Shown: positions 17,774 through 27,400, counted from the first letter of the stretch. The stretch is DNA of 64,000 bases from [Flexibacter] sp. ATCC 35208 (GCF_001975825.1 NZ_MTKN01000006.1:1-64000), one strand, 5' to 3'. Notes: generated by a model from the letters alone, not told the origin. Numbers and translations are program-made.

Positions 17774-18432
17774 TCCTGGTCGGTGGCCTCATCGAAATCT
17801 CTTTCTTTTGAAAAATCTTTGTTTGCGAAAAGTGCAGCTATACCACTTAACTGGGACAGTCGTAGCACCTCATCAGGATCCATACCAATATGCTTTACAA
17901 TCCAGTCATTGGAGGCTCCACATTCTACTTTTAATATCCTCACAACCTCAATCATATCATCAATGGCATGCACCCCTCTGGCACGGTTATGACGGATCGT
18001 CGCAGCTATTCTGTCTGCTCTTCCTTCTTTCCCTTCTCTAACATTGGTGATTGGCACCCTGCCAAAAGTACTATTACTAATTTTTTTGAAATCACGCACT
18101 ACCTGATGGCGGTGAAACCCATCAACTATAACTCTTGTATCATCCTCTATCTCCCTGGCTCCTACAATTGACATTGTGTAACCATCCTCAAGAATAGAAA
18201 GATATAATAATTTGCTCTCCGGAGGAGCCACATGATTGGGATTATAATCATTTGGTCTGACGTTTTCGACTTTCTCCCATTCAACAAGGTCCACCGGGTG
18301 GTGATTTAAGGGGCTGATTTTATGTAAATGGCGCCTTACCAAATTTAGTGTATCAATCTTATTGTCCTCACCATCCAATGCGGTAATAAGAGCGCATAAT
18401 TCTTTTACTTTTTCTTCTATTAACTCCGTCAT
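17770..18432 (-). CDS. ibrB: ParB-like nuclease-fold protein, IbrB type
   Basis: This 220-residue protein has a ParB/sulfiredoxin fold. NDYNPNHV (residues 61-68) gives the family entry strand, and VDGFHRHQV (103-111) is the conserved GxHR-like motif used for nucleotide binding. It lacks the long C-terminal dimerisation domain of chromosomal ParB. It overlaps the preceding PP-loop gene by 4 bp (ATGA), as the IbrA/IbrB pair of E. coli and related mobile elements do. The pair is known in E. coli as a regulator of immunoglobulin-binding proteins, but its molecular role is unsettled. Here it is the last gene of a minus-strand operon with a helicase, so a role in DNA modification or defence is plausible inference. 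Confidence 0.85.
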   Translation of the reverse strand: MTELIEEKVKELCALITALDGEDNKIDTLNLVRRHLHKISPLNHHPVDLVEWEKVENVRPNDYNPNHVAPPESKLLYLSILEDGYTMSIVGAREIEDDTRVIVDGFHRHQVVRDFKKISNSTFGRVPITNVREGKEGRADRIAATIRHNRARGVHAIDDMIEVVRILKVECGASNDWIVKHIGMDPDEVLRLSQLSGIAALFANKDFSKERDFDEATDQD

Positions 18433-19739
18433 AGGCTGTTTTTATACTTTTCTCTAATAGCTCTTCTATTATCTTGCTGGTACTTGGTAGGACCAAAACC
18501 CATAAATGCACAGAGGTGATCATTTTTTAAAATACAGAAAGCCATCCGCTTCCAGGAAGGTATATCAACGGTACTCTTTACATCGTCTGTATTGTCAGGA
18601 ACGCCATAAAAGATAATCTTAGCCTTACCATCCTTGGTATAATTGCTGACACCATTCCGTCGAATTTGATATCCGCATTCTTCAATTTCTTTAATAATCT
18701 CGTCCGAAAATCCCCCGCCTGTACGAGCCCAGAACTTGATGCTGGTTTTAAATATTTCCACATAATTATTTCTGATATCATCTGGCAACGTCGCCAGAAG
18801 AAACTTGGTATAAGATTTCCATGTGTGCCCTTCGGGCAATGTGAGATCACGATATCCCAACGCTTTAGTCTTTCCATAAATTGCGGCAAAATTAGCCCCC
18901 TTGACACGACCAACTAATTTGGCCCATGTATCCGGCTCTATCACACGATATAGGTTTAAACTATGCTTGGCCTCATCGGAAAATGGGCTGGCAACACGCA
19001 TTTCTTTGATATTAATACCAGCGAGATAGAACATGTCATATAGCTTATTGTAAGGATAGCGGAAACGGCTATTGGCAATCCATACATCCTCCACCCGCCA
19101 GTCATAAATAGGAGATGCGGTCCACGCCTGGTCGGCAATGACATTCGTGATCCACTTTTTCCCCTTATAATCATAACGTTTATTGACAACACCATTATAC
19201 CTGCGCAGGCTTTCGTCCATTCGTAGGCCCAAAAGCCCGATGGTTTTGCCCCCGCCATGCTTCTGACCATACCAGCGGCCAAATTGCTCTGCATGTTCTC
19301 TATAGGTCATCCTATATTTATAGGTGCTCATGGGATTATTGGAAAGGCTATACACGTAGGGCTTCTTCGGTATAGAACGGATCCAGGCATCAGATTTTTC
19401 CTCATCCCACGGGTACCAATACATCTCATAATTACCTACCGCTGTGCGGGTTGCCATGGGGACACAAAACCAATAGGGCTCGACGCGTGAAAGGAACTTC
19501 TCGTACATTGCCGTTACATAATCGGTAGTGTGGGAGTACTGCGCTTCAAAATCCTGATGAAAGAGTCCTATTTTCTTAGTAATCCCTTTCCGCATCATAT
19601 AATCCATAACCAGATGCAAGAGGACTCCGGAATCTTTGCCACCGGAAAAGGAGATATAAATGTTATCAAACTCCTTGAATAGGAAATCCATACGGAGCTG
19701 AAACGCTTCGTAAACATTAAGATCACCCTGCTGCTTCAT
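18429..19739 (-). CDS. ibrA: PP-loop ATPase, PAPS-reductase family with DUF3440, IbrA type
   Basis: This 436-residue protein has an N-terminal PP-loop: SFSGGKDSGVLLHL with SGGKDS at 32-37, which binds ATP and would activate a substrate by adenylation. The following segments (HQDFEAQYSHTTDYV, LLGLRMDESLRR, PIYDWRVEDVW) match the DUF3440/IbrA group. The C-terminal part (KFLLATLPDDIRNNY, then PSWKRMAFCILKND) is the DUF3440 extension. It overlaps the acetyltransferase-like gene by 17 bp and IbrB by 4 bp, so translation is coupled. DndC of the phosphorothioate system is a distant relative by fold, which suggests DNA sulfur chemistry, but there is no desulfurase gene nearby to supply sulfur. Confidence 0.9.
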   Translation of the reverse strand: MKQQGDLNVYEAFQLRMDFLFKEFDNIYISFSGGKDSGVLLHLVMDYMMRKGITKKIGLFHQDFEAQYSHTTDYVTAMYEKFLSRVEPYWFCVPMATRTAVGNYEMYWYPWDEEKSDAWIRSIPKKPYVYSLSNNPMSTYKYRMTYREHAEQFGRWYGQKHGGGKTIGLLGLRMDESLRRYNGVVNKRYDYKGKKWITNVIADQAWTASPIYDWRVEDVWIANSRFRYPYNKLYDMFYLAGINIKEMRVASPFSDEAKHSLNLYRVIEPDTWAKLVGRVKGANFAAIYGKTKALGYRDLTLPEGHTWKSYTKFLLATLPDDIRNNYVEIFKTSIKFWARTGGGFSDEIIKEIEECGYQIRRNGVSNYTKDGKAKIIFYGVPDNTDDVKSTVDIPSWKRMAFCILKNDHLCAFMGFGPTKYQQDNRRAIREKYKNSL

Positions 19740-20154
19740 ATTGATAGTGAATATAGGCTAGGTCGGTCCAGTTTTTTTTATGTTTTACAACTTCAAAATT
19801 TTCAGCTACAAAAATATCAACAAAATCCTTAAGAACAGAAGCCGTTAATTTATGTCGTTCCGTCTTCCTAAAATATTCAATGACATCTTTGATCAGCAAC
19901 CTAAGGTCCTGTTTATTTGCCTCAACCTCCACAAAGGACTGCAACTTTATATTGCCGCCCAAGAGAATTTCCATAGCCACAAAAGCCTTCACTTTTTTTC
20001 CATCTTTTAGCACGTGCCAGATATATGTATCTTTTGTAATAATTGGCAGGTTGCCCCGCTGCCGAATCAAATGAGGATCCATAGCATATGGGCCAATAAG
20101 CCTAATCACTTCAGCGGAGCTACCAGCGATGCGCCGAACTTTCATAATTATCAA
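19723..20154 (-). CDS. small GNAT-like protein in the IbrA operon
   Basis: This 143-residue protein has a strand-helix pattern similar to a GNAT acyltransferase: MKVRRIAGSSAEVIRLI at the start, a central AFVAMEILLGGNIKLQSFVEV beta stretch and a C-terminal NFEVVKHKKNWTDLAYIHYQ. A clear acetyl-CoA loop is not visible, so the call is weak. It overlaps the ibrA gene by 17 bp and follows the helicase gene by 37 bp. A similar small gene often accompanies IbrA homologues in my recollection of mobile islands; here it is probably part of the same functional unit. Confidence 0.55.
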   Translation of the reverse strand: MIIMKVRRIAGSSAEVIRLIGPYAMDPHLIRQRGNLPIITKDTYIWHVLKDGKKVKAFVAMEILLGGNIKLQSFVEVEANKQDLRLLIKDVIEYFRKTERHKLTASVLKDFVDIFVAENFEVVKHKKNWTDLAYIHYQYEAAG

Positions 20155-20191
20155 TTTGACAGTTATTAATAAATTAATGCAAGACCTGGAC

Positions 20192-21862
20192 CTAAAGTTC
20201 CAGTACGAACTGTTTTAGTAGCGTCTTGTCATACAGCCGTTCTCTGATTTCATCGGCCAGGTCTTCTTTTCTGGCAACACATTTACGCATTTTCGAATCA
20301 ATACCGGCAATGGTATAAATTTCCCATATCTCCATGGGCTTATCCTGCCCGAACCGCTCGATCCTGGCAATGCACTGGCGACGCTCGATGGATTTATAAG
20401 AGCCGGAGAAAAACACCAGCCGCTGGCATCCCTGTAGCCCATTTAATCCCACTCCACCACTACTTCTGGTGGCAACAAAATATTTTTTCTTCCTGTGCTC
20501 AAATAGATCTTTTTCCTCATAGCGCTTCTTTTTATTGCGCCCGGTAAAGACTGCGCAGTTTTCGGGGCCCAGAAATTTAGCCAGCATCTCTACCTCATAG
20601 AGGTATTTACAATAAAAGATGGTCTGCCCTTTGTCATATCCTGTCTCACTTAACATACCCAGCTTTTCTGTACCTAAATCCTCTATTTGCCCAGAAAGAT
20701 TATTTTTATAAAAGCCACAGACAATCATCTGCATGCGGCTCAAATAACCAAAAATGGTATGCGATGCAATATCTTCATCACGGGCCAGCAACTTTAAGAG
20801 CGAATCTTTCTGGTATTGGTAATATTCATCCTGTTTATCTGTCAGATGACATTCCAGGTCAGAAAAGCTCTTTGCAGGAATATCCAGGCATTCATTTAAC
20901 TTAAGCTGATAAGTGTAGGGTTCCAAAAGGCCCATAAGATAATCCAGGTTCTTATACCCAATCACCTCATCACGTGCCGGGCCGCCCATCAGCAGATACT
21001 GCTCCTCGAATTTGTAATAGTTGTTACATTCCGTTATCAGATCTGACAGCATTGCAAATTGCATGTATAGATCCTTCAAATGCTCAGTAGGTGTACCGGT
21101 AATGATCACCTTATAACTTGTTTTGGAGGCACAAAGCAGCAGCCTTTTGGACCGCTTGGCAAAAGGGGCCTTCACCTGATGGCTTTCATCGATGATGACC
21201 TGGGTCTCTGAGTCAACAAAATCCAGCGCATCAAACAGGGTCTTGGCGCTAATGCTCATGCTTTCGGTGCCTACTATCTTCCAGGTAAGCCCAGGTACAG
21301 AGCGCCACAAGGTCAGTTCGCGCTCAAAGTTGGTAATGGTAGACACCGGGCAGAAGACTATGACCTTATTAATCTGTCCTGCCACATACCGGCTTTCACA
21401 TAAATGAATAACAGGCTTGGTTTTCCCCACTCCTGCATCAGCAAAAAGTGCGGACACCTTCATGGAACACATAAAGCGCAATGCCCCCAGCTGATGTAGT
21501 TTGCAATGATCATCAGAAATGGGTGGCACATCATCGCGTAGCCGCACATGCAATGGTACCTGTCGCCGCTCCCATTCACAATCATTAATGATCTCATAAA
21601 ACTGAGATTCTATATCTGCCTTATAGCGGTGTGCGAGATTAGTATCAAAGCCCTGGCTTTTTTTACCATTTTTTGTCTCCACCCGCACAAAGACAGTAAG
21701 CCTATCGTTTACAACTTCAAACCAACACATTGACTTATAACAACGGTTATTTATACCATACCTGATATACAGGCGCTGGATCTGACGGCCCCGACCATTA
21801 TAGATTTCCGTGTCAACTAACTTTGCGCCGATCAAGCGTTTTTGAAGCGTTTCTAAGATCAT
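20192..21862 (-). CDS. SNF2-type superfamily II helicase/translocase
   Basis: This 556-residue protein has motif I DAGVGKT (142-148), motif II DESH (225-228) in VIIDESHQV, motif III TGTPTEH (about 253), and motif VI QCIARIERFGQ near residue 500. The order and the DESH box fit SNF2/RapA-like DNA translocases. The first 110 residues form an extra N-terminal region that I do not recognise. It should move on double-stranded DNA using ATP. It is shorter than the type I/III restriction helicases and has no nuclease motif. It lies 37 bp before the acetyltransferase-like gene and 40 bp after a 184-residue unknown gene, all on one strand, so it is probably the motor of the IbrA/IbrB unit. Confidence 0.9.
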   Translation of the reverse strand: MILETLQKRLIGAKLVDTEIYNGRGRQIQRLYIRYGINNRCYKSMCWFEVVNDRLTVFVRVETKNGKKSQGFDTNLAHRYKADIESQFYEIINDCEWERRQVPLHVRLRDDVPPISDDHCKLHQLGALRFMCSMKVSALFADAGVGKTKPVIHLCESRYVAGQINKVIVFCPVSTITNFERELTLWRSVPGLTWKIVGTESMSISAKTLFDALDFVDSETQVIIDESHQVKAPFAKRSKRLLLCASKTSYKVIITGTPTEHLKDLYMQFAMLSDLITECNNYYKFEEQYLLMGGPARDEVIGYKNLDYLMGLLEPYTYQLKLNECLDIPAKSFSDLECHLTDKQDEYYQYQKDSLLKLLARDEDIASHTIFGYLSRMQMIVCGFYKNNLSGQIEDLGTEKLGMLSETGYDKGQTIFYCKYLYEVEMLAKFLGPENCAVFTGRNKKKRYEEKDLFEHRKKKYFVATRSSGGVGLNGLQGCQRLVFFSGSYKSIERRQCIARIERFGQDKPMEIWEIYTIAGIDSKMRKCVARKEDLADEIRERLYDKTLLKQFVLEL

Positions 21863-21902
21863 TTAAAAACGTTTTAAAAAGCATTTATAACCGGGTACCG
21901 CG

Positions 21903-22457
21903 TTAGCCCTCCATTAAAAGTATTCGGGTAGGATGCACTTCAATATCTTCACCGCCTTCCTTCCTCGTCCTGGTAGTCAATACCTCACACCACCCTTCAG
22001 CAATAGCCCTCCTTACGTCGGGCAGTTTAAGGGCAGGAACAGGAAACTCCCTTATTTCAAAAGTGGCGTTTTTAACAACGGTTTCCCAGTTGTTAAAATC
22101 ACCACCAACTTCAAAGGTGCCATCCATAAGATACACGCCACTGCCAACTAATATATTACCGATCGCGCTGTTGGCCTTGGCGATCATCCAGTTAAACAGA
22201 TATACCGGCTTAAGCCTGGCACTATCTGAATAGTTCTTAATTAATAAATCACAAGCTTCATAAGGGGATTCCCCCGTAGTATTCCATAAGCTAATCAGCA
22301 ATTCCCTAAGTGGCACTATTGCGGCTTCATCAAACCACCAGGCTTTATCTTGCCATCGACCACGCAGCAAATGCGCTTTGGAAACAAAATGCTCATTATA
22401 TGGTGTATAGACTTTTAGTTTATCATTAATTTTTTGAACTGAAATTTTAGTGTACAT
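21903..22457 (-). CDS. hypothetical protein of the IbrA-helicase operon, 184 residues
   Basis: A soluble protein beginning MYTKISVQKINDKLKVYTPYNE, with a WQDKAWWFDEAA segment near residue 40 that resembles the short substrate-like repeats found in phage single-strand or helicase-loader proteins, though this is only an impression. The middle has GSGVYLMDGTFEVGGDF and the end EVHPTRILLMEG. No catalytic motif is evident. It sits between the helicase and another unknown gene with short gaps and the same direction. I do not recognise it. Confidence 0.75.
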   Translation of the reverse strand: MYTKISVQKINDKLKVYTPYNEHFVSKAHLLRGRWQDKAWWFDEAAIVPLRELLISLWNTTGESPYEACDLLIKNYSDSARLKPVYLFNWMIAKANSAIGNILVGSGVYLMDGTFEVGGDFNNWETVVKNATFEIREFPVPALKLPDVRRAIAEGWCEVLTTRTRKEGGEDIEVHPTRILLMEG

Positions 22458-22502
22458 AGAAATAAGATTGAAATGGTTTTTGAGAAATAGGAATGGAGTA
22501 TC

Positions 22503-23213
22503 CTAGAAACTTTTAAAGGAAGGCCAACTGCCATCAGTGGCCATTTTTAACGCGGTCTTGTCATCACTTATAGGCACCACCCGCGCACTCTTTGGAGCAA
22601 CAGCGTATCTACCAGCGAACTTCAGCTTCCTCTTTTCCTCACCATTGTCTAAAAGAGCTGCTGGCTTAACTGCATCCAGGGCAGGCGGATTTTGTTTGGC
22701 CATAAAACGGTAGCTGCATAGTGATTGACTTAATACATGCGCCTCAAAATTATCTACCATCCTTACAGCGCAGGTCATATTCATCGTATAAAAAAATGAC
22801 CTTATATTCTTTACTTCTTTTTCTGCCAGCTTGTAGTTGCGTCGATACTGATATGTTACTCTCTTCAGGATCAGGTCACGGAAAGGTATCCTGGAAGCAG
22901 TGAACTGCTGATAAACCTCTTTCCAGTCATTAACCCATGGAATAGAAAATGGTAAGGATAACTTAAGGACTTCCGTAAAAAATACCTTGTCTAATTCCGC
23001 CTGGTTTTCATATATCGGCATATGCAGTACTTTCTTCATAGCCACAGTAGAAAGGTACTTGGCAATCTTATCGTTTAATGAACCTTCAGTTGGTCCAATA
23101 CTTTTGTAATATTCAACAATTTGTTTTCTGGTATATGTAATATTCCCCACTTGCACCTCGTTAAATGTTTTGGGGCCCAAGATATACTCCAATTTACGTA
23201 CAGACTTGCTCAT
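22503..23213 (-). CDS. hypothetical protein of the IbrA-helicase operon, ~236 residues
   Basis: The open frame extends to 23291, but the ATG at 23213 (MSKSVRKLEYILGPK) is the more natural start, because the extra residues look like untranslated leader. The protein is basic and helical, with IVEYYKSIGPTEGSL and a RDLILKRVTYQYRRNYKLAEKE region near residue 135. The last 70 residues are low in structure, ending SDDKTALKMATDGSWPSFKSF. It has no recognised domain. It lies 45 bp upstream of the 184-residue gene and is probably co-transcribed. Confidence 0.7.
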   Translation of the reverse strand: MSKSVRKLEYILGPKTFNEVQVGNITYTRKQIVEYYKSIGPTEGSLNDKIAKYLSTVAMKKVLHMPIYENQAELDKVFFTEVLKLSLPFSIPWVNDWKEVYQQFTASRIPFRDLILKRVTYQYRRNYKLAEKEVKNIRSFFYTMNMTCAVRMVDNFEAHVLSQSLCSYRFMAKQNPPALDAVKPAALLDNGEEKRKLKFAGRYAVAPKSARVVPISDDKTALKMATDGSWPSFKSF

Positions 23214-23396
23214 GACAATAGGATTAGTATCCGGCCAATTAAACATGACCGAACAGTGAAAAATTAAAATGTCAAATACAGCGCCTATCAATAATGGAAG
23301 TATATTAATCAGGAAGTAGAATAGTATAGGATCATGTTTTAAGAATTAAGGTTAATGATTAGGTTTCTTATTTGTCAGAGGTAAGCCTGTCTAACA

Positions 23397-23993
23397 CTAT
23401 CTTAACCGCTTTGTAACCGTACACATGTCTCCAGTGGTTCTGCCAATTGAATAACCCTTCTCGCGTAGCAGGCGAACAAAAAGCTCATCTTCTGCACAAA
23501 CACGGATAGATATATCATCGATATCAGTCAACAGGGTAACCGCATGAATAAAGACAAGAATAAGAGGCTCAGAATAAATATTTTTTTGCATCGACCGAAA
23601 AAGCAAATATGCCCGTCTGTTTTTTTTAATTATGTCATATTCAATATAGTCGTCCATTTCCTTTTCTCCCTTCTCAAGCCCAGCCTGACTGCCATCGAAC
23701 TCTTCTTCGGGCTCACCAACGTGGCAGGCATTAATCGATAAAATATATTTTTTCAACTCTCCTGTTGTGCCTCTCAATTCAGGGAAATCACCAATGTCAT
23801 CGATATTATCTGAATCGTCCACTACACACACGTAAAACCGCTTATCACCCGTTGAAAAAATCTTTAGTAGTAAAATACCTCCGAGTTGAAGCTCCATACG
23901 ATTAAGCGATTCTAAATCCATTTTCATCAGCATATCTTCATAGTCTCCGGGATATTTATTCTTAAAGTCTTTTCTGGTTAACTCTTTCAACAT
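23397..23993 (-). CDS. hypothetical protein, first gene of the IbrA-helicase block
   Basis: A 198-residue acidic protein (KDFKNKYPGDYEDMLMKMD at the start, CVVDDSDNIDDIGDFPEL near residue 60). It has no signal peptide or membrane segment. The central acidic stretch EPEEEFDGSQAGLEKGEKE suggests a flexible linker between two small domains. I do not recognise a family. It precedes the 236-residue gene by 183 bp, so it could be a separate transcript or the start of the operon. Confidence 0.65.
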   Translation of the reverse strand: MLKELTRKDFKNKYPGDYEDMLMKMDLESLNRMELQLGGILLLKIFSTGDKRFYVCVVDDSDNIDDIGDFPELRGTTGELKKYILSINACHVGEPEEEFDGSQAGLEKGEKEMDDYIEYDIIKKNRRAYLLFRSMQKNIYSEPLILVFIHAVTLLTDIDDISIRVCAEDELFVRLLREKGYSIGRTTGDMCTVTKRLR

Positions 23994-24029
23994 AAGGTTC
24001 TTATTTAGGATTAAGTAAAAATTTGATAC

Positions 24030-25382
24030 TTAAAATTTCAATCTACCTGAATGAGTTCTTTTGGAGGACCAGGAGTCAAAGACATTCCAGCTAAATGCGA
24101 TTACTCCCTGTTTGTTGGAGGCCACAAAGTCCGGTGAGACAAAGGTACCCCTAGAGGACACCAGCGGAGCATGCAGCGTTATCGAGAACTTTTCTGCTCG
24201 CAACATGACATGGGCACCGAAGGTTACTAACCCCCTAAAAAAATTGGGACTAAATACGTTAGAAATAAAACTATCCGGCTCGTTTTTCATTTCCCTGACA
24301 TTTACGAATACCGCGTCCAGACTTAAATATGGACCTGCATATAATGAGAATGGCCCCCAATTATCATCAACCCGCCAGTTAGGGGAGACACTAATATTAG
24401 CAACGGTGGCATCAAAATCAAACGTGTATTTGCCGGTATAGAGTCCTGCCTTCAAAACACCCTTCCCGGTTTGAAATCGGGACAAAGACAAATAAAACCT
24501 TGTTAAAAGAGAGGAAAAGTCCTCCCGGGCCTGTAAATCCACACCCATCGTAACTACAGGATATACCTTCCGCTGGAAGCTGGTATTGATTGTTTCATTG
24601 TGGGCACAATAGAGCCGAAACCGGTTATAGCCCATGCCGGCACCCACAAATAACTTTACTCTATACCTTGGAAATATTACCGGCTCCTTAGGTATTACCT
24701 TGGTGTTGATGTAGGTAACAATCCATCTTAAATAGGTTTCAGTATATGGCAAAAACTGAAACGGTTCATAGTCCAGGCTATCGGTTAAAAAAAACAATTG
24801 ATGCAGATAGCCATAAAACCAAAGCGATTTCCTTTCCCTTCTAACCCATTTATCTTCCGTATGCCAGAACCGGCTGTAATCAATGTCAGGGATAGCATTA
24901 TTAGCGTCATAATCTTCGGGCACCCAATATAACAACTGTTTAAAAGCAGGTTGAGCTATTAAGCTATCGCCCTTTTTTTTAGCATAAATGAAGAATCGCT
25001 GCTTTTCTCCATTATAGGCATATAGGTCAACGATCGGTCCAGCAGCTACCCTGAGTAAAAAGCACTCTATCTGATGCTTATGGCGTGAGATAGTTTTATT
25101 GTGAGGATTGATAAGCGGCTCGAAAATTTCCACTGTTTGTTTATTATAATACCTGTCACCTACCTGGAAACGAACCACATCAGCAAAAGGCAAAAGTCTC
25201 AACCTTCTATTGCCCCCATTTTTATACTCTAACTCGAAAAACTTAGCCGGTGCCCCATTATAGCTTAAGTACCCCGAAAGGGAATCACCTGTATTTAAGA
25301 TTACATAGCCCGGCTCAAATATGCGCTGGGCATAGGAATAATGTGAAATTAGTAAGGCCGAAAATATGGCAAGTGATTTCAT
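24030..25382 (-). CDS. secreted/outer-membrane protein, tandem paralog 1
   Basis: This 450-residue protein has a signal peptide (SLAIFSALLISHYSYAQ). The N-terminal domain (GYVILNTGDSLSGYLSYN onward) is shared with the upstream gene. The C-terminal half has alternating hydrophobic strands ending in an aromatic residue, consistent with an outer-membrane beta-barrel, although the final residue (KF) is only a weak match to the barrel end signal. The function is unknown. It is 12 bp downstream of its paralog on the same strand. Confidence 0.75.
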   Translation of the reverse strand: MKSLAIFSALLISHYSYAQRIFEPGYVILNTGDSLSGYLSYNGAPAKFFELEYKNGGNRRLRLLPFADVVRFQVGDRYYNKQTVEIFEPLINPHNKTISRHKHQIECFLLRVAAGPIVDLYAYNGEKQRFFIYAKKKGDSLIAQPAFKQLLYWVPEDYDANNAIPDIDYSRFWHTEDKWVRRERKSLWFYGYLHQLFFLTDSLDYEPFQFLPYTETYLRWIVTYINTKVIPKEPVIFPRYRVKLFVGAGMGYNRFRLYCAHNETINTSFQRKVYPVVTMGVDLQAREDFSSLLTRFYLSLSRFQTGKGVLKAGLYTGKYTFDFDATVANISVSPNWRVDDNWGPFSLYAGPYLSLDAVFVNVREMKNEPDSFISNVFSPNFFRGLVTFGAHVMLRAEKFSITLHAPLVSSRGTFVSPDFVASNKQGVIAFSWNVFDSWSSKRTHSGRLKF

Positions 25383-25394
25383 GTGATAATAGGT

Positions 25395-26609
25395 TTAAAA
25401 ATTATATAAAAACATCATGGACCACTTTCTCAGTTGGATGGTGCCGCTGCTCTCTAATGAGCTACCATTTACCAGTGTACCGGATCCAACGACACTGGCT
25501 CTGGGCAACTCAAACCTGACGATTACATTTCCTCCAATCATTGTCCCACTGACAGTTCTGCGGGGGATGTGATCCCATATCTCCCTGTCATTAATAGAGG
25601 ATTTCGTAGGAGAAAAAACGGCGACCTGGATGTATGGTTCAACTCCCGTATATAAGCGGTAGTTGAACTTATCTAATATCCTGTAGGATAGTATGAACGA
25701 TAGTGAACTGATATAGATATTGTGGGTTTTACCACTTGAAGAATCCGAATGCTGGTTGATAGGGGGATACCTGGCCTTCCCAAAAAACTGCATTGAATTA
25801 AACCCGGTAATTAGCCGTTCCGTTCCGCCAAAAAATGGCCAGGGAGTGGTATAGCCGGCAGATAAAGATATACCCAATATAGGGCTCAATTTTTCTGTTG
25901 AGACTGACCTCACGCCCATATAAGAATACAAAACAATGCCCCCGGCGCCGACATTCCATCTGCGCAGTTGCGAGTTTGACTTAACAATGGGGCTATCTCC
26001 TTTATTTAGGTAACAAAAAACCTTTTTTAGTTCATCCTCATCATAGGGTAATTCGTCAATTACCTGCCGATAAGAATCTTCTACTGGAATCAAGGTAGAT
26101 AACTGCTTTCTGAAATTTTGCACTACCTCATAGCCTGGGATTTCTATATTGATAAGCTGTTCAACATTTCTTAAGCCCTCCTCATATCGAATAAAATACC
26201 GAGGATTGCGGGTTTCCATTTTATACAAAGAATAATTAGCGCCTTTAACCAGCTCCTTTAAGATCACCATAACCGGAACATAATTCAAATAAACAACTTC
26301 TCCTTCTGCATGAAAATCGTTTGACACCAACAATGTAGGAGCGCTAATAAACTTCCCTTGCCCCTTAATCCAAAGAAAACAAATGTCATCGGACTTGAGA
26401 TTGCTATCTGCGGCCTCGGCACGTCTTCTGAAACGTACATCAAACAATGGCCCCTTGTAATAGTTGAAATAAATGAAACCACGTAAGGTATCAGCATTTT
26501 TCAATACGACATATCCTCTCTTGAAAGAAGGCTGGCCATACATACTAACCACAGAAACCATCAGCACCAGGACAAGGGTTAATTTCCATTTCATAATTGT
26601 GTTTTTCAA
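25395..26609 (-). CDS. secreted/outer-membrane protein, tandem paralog 2
   Basis: This 404-residue protein has a signal peptide (KLTLVLVLMVSVVSMYGQ). The N-terminal region (GYVVLKNADTLRGFIYFNY) is homologous to that of the neighbour, which begins 12 bp later. The second half shows strand-rich barrel-like repeats and ends MMFLYNF, with a terminal phenylalanine as outer-membrane barrels have. An inner ATG at 26594 (MKWKLTLV) is also possible. A tandem pair of envelope proteins of unknown role; they are not clearly tied to the neighbouring helicase operon. Confidence 0.75.
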   Translation of the reverse strand: MKNTIMKWKLTLVLVLMVSVVSMYGQPSFKRGYVVLKNADTLRGFIYFNYYKGPLFDVRFRRRAEAADSNLKSDDICFLWIKGQGKFISAPTLLVSNDFHAEGEVVYLNYVPVMVILKELVKGANYSLYKMETRNPRYFIRYEEGLRNVEQLINIEIPGYEVVQNFRKQLSTLIPVEDSYRQVIDELPYDEDELKKVFCYLNKGDSPIVKSNSQLRRWNVGAGGIVLYSYMGVRSVSTEKLSPILGISLSAGYTTPWPFFGGTERLITGFNSMQFFGKARYPPINQHSDSSSGKTHNIYISSLSFILSYRILDKFNYRLYTGVEPYIQVAVFSPTKSSINDREIWDHIPRRTVSGTMIGGNVIVRFELPRASVVGSGTLVNGSSLESSGTIQLRKWSMMFLYNF

Positions 26610-27298
26610 ACGTGTTTTAATAACTACCCTGCAGCTAAACCTTACAGGTTATAGGCACAAGAAGGCATGTGGCTGGCTGGCAGCACATAAAAGAGGTGTT
26701 AAGGAACCTCACCTTTTTAGATTGATGATTCATGTGGACCGCTAACTGATATCGTGACCTTACATCCAGTTAGCCACAATTTGCCGTAATAGAACATTAG
26801 CGGCCTATTGAAGGCTTATCGCTCTCCATAGGAATGGGCTGCGAACCGCTAACCAATAATTAGTTTTATCTATAGTATATACTGGTATCCCGATATGAAA
26901 TCCGAAGTCACACATTTGACAAAACATTTTTCAAGCTATTTCTAAGAGAGTACTGTTTTTCAAAAATAACTGTCCCTGACCAAAATATATCAAAGGCTAA
27001 AAGCCTTATCAACACCCCGTGCAACGTAAATCGATGCTGGCCATAAATTAATAAGACCTTCGATATCCTCCTATAGATTCGACGGTCATATTAATCCAGG
27101 TCCATTAAACTGATTCGACTATTATAGCGCGTGGAGAAATAACATTTGCCATGGAGGATCCGCTGGCAATAGCGTAACTTAAACTGTCATTGCATAAAAC
27201 ATTGGTCATAGTATTGAATGCACGTAGCGAATGTTGCTTAGAAAAGGTTCTCGTTAGCATGGTTTCTAATTGTTGACATTTAGCAATAAGGTTTAAAA
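26610..27298. other. gap, no gene seen
   Basis: No coding region or clear RNA. It leads into the two inverted-repeat-bounded units described next. Confidence 0.35.
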
Positions 27299-27400
27299 AC
27301 CCGGCAGGTGAGATTCAGCCCAACGGCTACCACCTCTTCCATCCCAACCCAACGGCGATTGATGCGCAATCGCCTTAAAAACTTGATGGACCTGCCGGTT
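27299..27400. repeat. inverted-repeat-bounded unit 1
   Basis: The ends are CCGGCAGGT (27301-27309) and ACCTGCCGG (27390-27398), inverted. Inside lies a perfect hairpin, GGCGATT (27354-27360) against AATCGCC (27368-27374), with a 7-nt loop. No open frame fills it. It is probably a structured RNA or a small mobile repeat; compare the second unit. Confidence 0.6.

Noticed and set aside
17770..19739. A complete Dnd or Ssp phosphorothioation system.
   Set aside because: No cysteine desulfurase, DndB/D/E or SspB/C relatives are present; only a PP-loop protein and a ParB-like protein.
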